Assembly: GCA_000934455.1 (NCBI GenBank) | Contig: KN886940.1 | Span: forward strand, 80,893 to 114,976 | DNA from: Apostichopus parvimensis | Lineage: Eukaryota; Echinodermata; Holothuroidea; Aspidochirotida; Stichopodidae | Direction of reading: 5' to 3' | DNA length: 34,084 bases | Shown: piece by piece, positions 29,816 through 34,084 of the stretch | Numbering within the stretch: position 1 is the stretch's first letter | Layout: each line of letters starts with the position of its first letter | Position numbers and translations under genes: made by a program | Notes under the pieces: generated by a model | What the model was told of the DNA's origin: nothing | Database searches by the model: none | Seen by the model: only the letters and a program-made list of their open reading frames with translations

Positions 29816-30862
29816 ATGGCGGTTCGCCGTGACAGCAAAATCGTATTGTCGAGTTTTTCGGGGGAGGCTAAGGTCGTCCCCGGACAAGTTTTTTCAGTTT
29901 TGCGTTCTGTTGGTTTAAAAGTCCCTGGAGAGGTTGACGCGCTTCAGCGTAAACCTCTCCGGGGTATGAATGGTTTTGATGTTAGATTCACCTCGGAGGC
30001 TGCCCACGTCCGAGGCGTCCATGTGTTGGAGGGAGTTGGGGGACTGAAGGTCACACCGTTTGACAGTTCGGTGTGGGTGACAGTCCTCCACCTCCCTCTG
30101 GACATGTCTGAACAGGTTGTGCGGACACTGGGGCGTTTTGGGAAAGTGAGCGGCTACGAGGAGCCGGAATTCCTTGAATGTAAGGGTGTCAAGACCGGGA
30201 CTAGACGAGTTACAGTTGAACTCAAGTCCGATATTCCCTCTACATTGTGGGCTAATGGGCACAGGGTCCACATTGCATACCCGGACCAGCCTCGCACTTG
30301 TTGTAGGTGTGGGCCAGAAGGGCATGAGGCCAGGTTGTGCCCGAACAAGCGGTGTAGCCGCTGTTTACAGGTTGGGCATACCCTGACCGTGTGGGAAAAC
30401 GGGCCATCTCGCCGTTTATGCTCAGACCGCTCATACGCCGCGAGAGTGGCTACGGGCGTGGTTGAAGCGGTCCCTGTACCGGCCTCTGACACCGTACCAC
30501 CTGATGCTCCTGTCATCGCCCCAGTGTCCGACACTAGCGCCCCGGTGGAGGCTTTGTTCCCCCTTTCGTGTCCGACCTCTCCCCTGATCGAACTTGCCAA
30601 GACTGCCAGCCTGCCCACTGAGGCAGAGCAGAACAAAACGGCGGAGATGGTACTAGCGGAGTGGCATACGGCGCAGGATGCCGCTTGTACTGGTTCACCG
30701 CTAGCTACGCCCGCTATCGGTGATACTAGTTGGGCCCCGAGTCAACCGGCCCAAGAGACATTAAGTGGCCCAGATTCTGACTCGCCAATGGAGGACTGCA
30801 CTACAGCCTTAGTAGTTGTGGCTAAGGAGTCCTCCGATTGGTTTGCAGAGACGATGGGTTGA
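29816..30862 (+). CDS. Non-LTR retrotransposon ORF1 (RRM-like plus CCHC zinc knuckles)
   Basis: 348 codons without a stop. I choose ATG 29816 (MAVRRDSKIVL), because the second copy at 34006 starts at the same place (MAARRDRKIVL) and upstream similarity there is non-coding. Residues 86-138 (VWVTVLHLPLDMSEQVVRTL...) look like an RRM-type fold. Zinc knuckle 1 is C162-C165-H170-C175 (CX2CX4HX4C). Knuckle 2 has C180, C183 and H188, but Trp193 replaces the last Cys. The C-terminal third is rich in Ala, Pro, Thr and Ser and looks disordered. Such proteins bind the element's RNA. GC and CpG content are well above the neighbours, suggesting recent arrival. Confidence 0.85.
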   Translation: MAVRRDSKIVLSSFSGEAKVVPGQVFSVLRSVGLKVPGEVDALQRKPLRGMNGFDVRFTSEAAHVRGVHVLEGVGGLKVTPFDSSVWVTVLHLPLDMSEQVVRTLGRFGKVSGYEEPEFLECKGVKTGTRRVTVELKSDIPSTLWANGHRVHIAYPDQPRTCCRCGPEGHEARLCPNKRCSRCLQVGHTLTVWENGPSRRLCSDRSYAARVATGVVEAVPVPASDTVPPDAPVIAPVSDTSAPVEALFPLSCPTSPLIELAKTASLPTEAEQNKTAEMVLAEWHTAQDAACTGSPLATPAIGDTSWAPSQPAQETLSGPDSDSPMEDCTTALVVVAKESSDWFAETMG

Positions 30863-31215
30863 GGGGTACCCCCAAAAAGGCCTGTCGTCTGCTGTTGGGA
30901 CGGCACGGCGTTCCCCGGTGGGGTTTGGAGTGAGTTGGATGTGGGGTTGTGTGGTCGTTACATAATAGGAGTTGGTTTTTTTCTGTTTGTGGTTGGAGTT
31001 GGCTTTTTGGGGCCGGTTGGCCTTTGAGTCCGTTTCCTTTTCACGTCAAGTTAAACGCTACGTTAGTGAGAGATTTGTGTTTGTTGGTTGGTTTGTGTTT
31101 GTTGGGTTTTTGGTGGTTTTACTGCTGGTTGTTTGTGGTGGTTGTTTTACAGACTGAGATTGTTTTTGGTTCTTTGACCTTTGGTCCGTGTCCGTTTTCT
31201 TTGCACGTAAAAGAG
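30863..31215 (+). mobile_element. Retrotransposon 3' region following ORF1 directly (ORF2 absent)
   Basis: The sequence GAGGGGTACCCCCAAAAAGG just after the ORF1 stop equals the ORF2-start segment at 17515-17535 (minus). It then passes, as there, into a G/T-rich 3' region with two GGTCCGT(G/T)TCC...CACGT modules (31024-31050 and 31184-31210), ending GCACGTAAAAG. No reverse transcriptase lies between. The long open frame at 30949-31239 is a by-product of the G/T-rich composition. Confidence 0.75.
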
Positions 31216-31273
31216 CACTGGATACAAAGGTTACAGTAATAAAAAAATGCTATTCATACTAGAAAAATTTATA

Positions 31274-31975
31274 GCCTCATGTCAGCCCATGGAACATAAC
31301 AAGCCCAGAGCGGGCCGCAAATATTTTTTTCCCAAACTGAACTGACACTGAAATTATTTCCTCGATTCTGATTGGCTCTCAGTGAGCACGCGATTAGCAA
31401 CTTTTCAAAACTTTTAGTAGGTATATATGAACGTAAGTATATAGTGTTCTTAACACAATGTAGCAACTTCCCAACTACTGCGCCCATTATAGGCAGTCCT
31501 CGATCGTTTAATTGTTTACTCGCTTGACTCCGCTCTACACAACACATGTAATGTAGCCTATTGTACTGTGTATAGTATACAACACAATAAAACACAGTGC
31601 ATTTGTAATCGTATACATGTAGCCGAAGTATATATGTACGAGGTGTTTGTGTACATTCGGAGTTGCGATACTTTTAGTTTTTTCAAAATGTATTCAGTCA
31701 ATGAATCATGATAGGCTTAGTCGAATATGCAGTGGCCATGAAGACGGCGAGCGAGTGTGTGCCAGCCAGTACAGTGAGTTTACACAAAAAAGGCATTTGT
31801 CGATATGTCTGTGCCCTTTGACTTGTTAACTAGTTGTATATAGGCTTATAACCTATACATACGGAAACCTATTGGCTCGCTGAGAGCCAATCAGAATCGA
31901 GAAAATAATTTCAGTGTCAGTTCAGTTTTGGAAAAAATATTCGCGAGCGGGCCTGAAACATCGGCCTCATGTCAG
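31274..31975. mobile_element. Inverted-repeat element with 12-bp flanking direct repeat
   Basis: GCCTCATGTCAG occurs at 31274-31285 and 31964-31975 in the same orientation. Inside, about 80-bp arms are inverted: 31310-31392 and 31876-31955, both containing ACTGAACTGACACTGAAATT and TGATTGGCTCTCAG (or complements). Element length is about 678 bp. The outermost 15-20 bases of the two ends align less well. The arms contain CCAAT boxes (GAGCCAATCAGA). No coding sequence inside. Similar design to the element at 26567-27674. Confidence 0.68.
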
Positions 31976-32379
31976 TTTGACACAATGTTGTGTTCATTCT
32001 TATTTTAACTAATGGTCGGCTTGACGATAGGTAAATTACCTTTAAACCATGATGACAAAATATATATACAATACAAAAGTACTGCAATTATGTTCTAACC
32101 ATGTAGAATATAATAACTCCATGTAACTATCTAAGGCAATGTACAGAGGATATGAACTTTCCTTTTTTTCAAAACGTGAATTGTGCACCTGAACTAATTG
32201 AGTAATATTCGGCTTCGGAAGGAGCGGATTATTTGACGCTAATTGGAAATGTGGTGGAAGATTCCCTAGTGTTGTGGCTCTCATGGAAAATATTCTTCTC
32301 ATGAGTTGGGAGATGTAACCATAATCCTTGGCTACCTTCAACCGCCCACTTTTTTGTCCTCTTACTATACTTCTGCTGG

Positions 32380-33060
32380 TAACCTTACACTACATCCTTA
32401 GGAGCTCCATATACTCTGTCTGAATGATAATTGTAGTCAATAGCAGACAAGAGCATTCTTGTGACATATCCTTCAAATGAACATCGATTACTAGCATACA
32501 TTAACATATGGTTATGAAACGATTGAAGATTGCCAGTATGCTTACAGTTCTTGTAATATCGTGACATTGAAGAATCGTTTGTTTGTCATGGCTTTTCTGA
32601 GAGCAGCATGAGGAAGAGAATCTTTCTCGAGCCATGGTTTATTCCTCTCCAATGGATCCATCTATTGTAAGAACACAGTCATGCTCATTGACTAAATGAT
32701 GTAGCATTAACCACTAGGTCTTCACAACCCTTCATTTGTGAAAGTGCAAATACCTTCTTAACAAAATGTTTGACACCATTTGATACATGAATGCTATGCT
32801 CTACAGCTTCATATTTCTCACCATTTTTGATGAGTGGTCTGGATATGGGCATCAGTTCCAACATCAGTAACATTTACATTTGCCATTAAATAATCTAGCC
32901 GTCTTTCAAATGCTAGTCGTTCCATGTTTGTACTTTTACCACCTGTTTTTCATGAACATCAACAACATCTACATGCAGAATTTGTTAACCATGAAACTAT
33001 ATGTACAATATCGGGCGCAAATTGCTGCTCCTTCATAGATTCAAAGAGACTGCTCTGGTG
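32380..33060 (-). pseudogene. Transposase-like relic (possibly Kolobok/THAP-associated)
   Basis: Minus-strand pieces read ERRLDYLMANVNVTDVGTDA then H, a second frame with KYEAVEHSIHVSNGVKHFVK then KVFALSQMKGCEDL, and YYKNCKHTGNLQSFHNHMLM then YASNRCSFEG and LLSAIDYNYHSDR. The order '(T)D.H', 'H..(D)VW(H)..K...KK', 'C.HTG.LE.FHN..L.Y..KR' and 'R..LA..D.N.H..R' is that of a multi-copy animal transposase-like family with an RNase H-type core. The family name is from memory and uncertain. Several frameshifts. Confidence 0.55.
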
Positions 33061-33849
33061 AGTCTGCCATTCGTCTTTTACAGATGGTGTAACATATAGT
33101 CTTTGGACTCTAAAAAGTAGTGGAACTAATAAAATTAATTTTCAACACTTTGAAAAGAGCTATCTGTGATAAATAATTTCCAGATAAAACGACAGCTCAA
33201 GGTCTTGGGGTTCTTTAACCTGATCCCTGCAGAACAATGCAAAAGAATAAATAACTTTTTTAAGACACTATTTGTAGTTGCAAGCTGTCTCCATGTTAAA
33301 GAGCATACATATTTGGGAGGACTTCGTTATTCATAACACAGCACATAAAAGCAATGTATACGCACTTTAAGTTATAATAGAACCCGCTCTGTCTTAAATT
33401 CCCACCTACTTAGAAATTCCTCCCCCCTTAGTAATCCCGACCAAATTGGCTATTCAGTTCCGACCTCCTGTTTATTTATGGCTTCTTTACAATGTTAATT
33501 GAACAATACTTCACTTCTCAGCATCTCCCTGATTGAATAATAGACAACTTTCCCTAGAAAAAAAAAGTCTATTCCACAAAAGTATTATATTATCCCCCGT
33601 AGGACCTCTTGCGAGGTTGATCAGGGGTAAACTCCTTTATTTGATTGATTAAGTTTTCTAGTATGATTGTCATTACCCTGCATCCAATGTATGTATATAT
33701 CTAAATTTGGAGGTAAAATTTTAATCATACCTCGTGGACCTTTCGTCAGACGTCTCGGGATGGTGCTACCGATGGCCCTTGCCATTCGCCCTGTACCATT
33801 CGCGCTGAAAATGCGCCCGCTACAACACTTGAAGAAACGTGACCCGTGC
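33061..33849. other. Non-coding spacer
   Basis: AT-rich sequence with no recognised gene or repeat until the start of the next retrotransposon copy. Confidence 0.4.
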
Positions 33850-34084
33850 TGCTTCAGTTCAGTTCTCGTGGAGTGCGGACGTGTTTTCGACTGCTCTCCA
33901 CTTTTCGTTGACCACACACTTTGTAGTTTGTTTAGTGTAGTTTTGGCTTTGTTGCGTGGTTTTTGTTTTTAGTAGGGTGCGTGGCTTGCCACACCCCTAT
34001 CTGTCATGGCGGCTCGCCGTGACAGAAAAATCGTATTGTTGAGTTTTTCGGGGGAGGCTAAGGTCGTCCCCGGACAAGTTTTTT
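33850..34084 (+). mobile_element. Second copy of the ORF1 retrotransposon, 5' end (cut by window edge)
   Basis: TCGTGGAGTGCGGACGTGTT at about 33868 and the rest of the 5' region match 29646-29815. ATG at 34006-34008 opens MAARRDRKIVLLSFSGEAKV, identical to the first copy except for three residues, and is still open at the last base. Same strand, about 4.2 kb downstream of the first copy. Confidence 0.85.

Noticed and set aside
29915..30636. Two long minus-strand open frames opposite ORF1.
   Set aside because: Shadows of a GC-rich coding sequence; the plus strand has zinc knuckles and a conserved start.
30949..31239. 96-codon open frame behind ORF1.
   Set aside because: G/T-rich 3' untranslated sequence of the retrotransposon; other copies of the same region do not keep the frame.
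32042..32341. 99-codon minus-strand open frame near the transposase-like relic.
   Set aside because: I could not align it to any conserved block of that family and see no domain.

Overview
This is nuclear DNA of an invertebrate animal. It is AT-rich, its coding pieces are split by GT-AG introns, and it lacks any bacterial gene order. I cannot name the species from sequence alone; the mix of mobile elements would suit a marine invertebrate such as a cnidarian, sponge, lancelet or hemichordate. I find no certain host gene. The window is a graveyard of nested transposable elements, most of them broken.

Layout. 1-1925 (+): 3' half of a Helitron of the Helentron type, with PIF1-like helicase motifs followed by an endonuclease/exonuclease/phosphatase (EEP) domain. 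2470-6937 (+): a three-exon gene for a tandem OB-fold, RPA-like protein; its introns hold dispersed repeats rich in AGGTCA half-sites. 6938-10170: repeats, including a direct duplication of which one copy carries a MITE-like insertion. 10170-13338 (+): a five-exon P-element-like transposase gene, broken by stops. 14186-14675: a tandem duplication. 14942-16595 (-): a two-exon PHD-finger gene with one in-frame stop. 17180-17735 (-): a short non-LTR retrotransposon copy with a 19-bp target duplication. 17950-18230: a degenerate AT-rich array.

18313-19417 (+): a second Helentron-type helicase relic, cut at Walker B by an insertion whose 5' end is U2 snRNA. 19848-21262 (+): a second OB-fold gene, paralogous to the first with the same intron position. 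22083-23345 (+): a second P-element-like transposase relic. 24013-25170 (+): a zinc-finger fragment and a probable family-B DNA polymerase exonuclease fragment. 25684-26400: a mosaic of reverse transcriptase, a possible piggyBac scrap and retrotransposon 3' ends. 26577-27664: an inverted-repeat element with a 10-bp target duplication. 27720-29345: tandem repeats with many short CCCG/CGGG hairpins. 29627-31215 (+): a non-LTR retrotransposon with an intact ORF1 but almost no ORF2. 31286-31963: another inverted-repeat element. 32380-33060 (-): a transposase-like relic. 33850-34084 (+): the 5' end of a second copy of the ORF1 retrotransposon, cut by the window edge.

The most informative signals are three. 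Helicase-type relics are followed by the same two-OB-fold gene twice, so that gene probably travels with the element. A U2-snRNA-headed retroposed sequence sits inside one helicase. Two inverted-repeat elements have flanking direct repeats and promoter-like CCAAT or octamer motifs in their arms.
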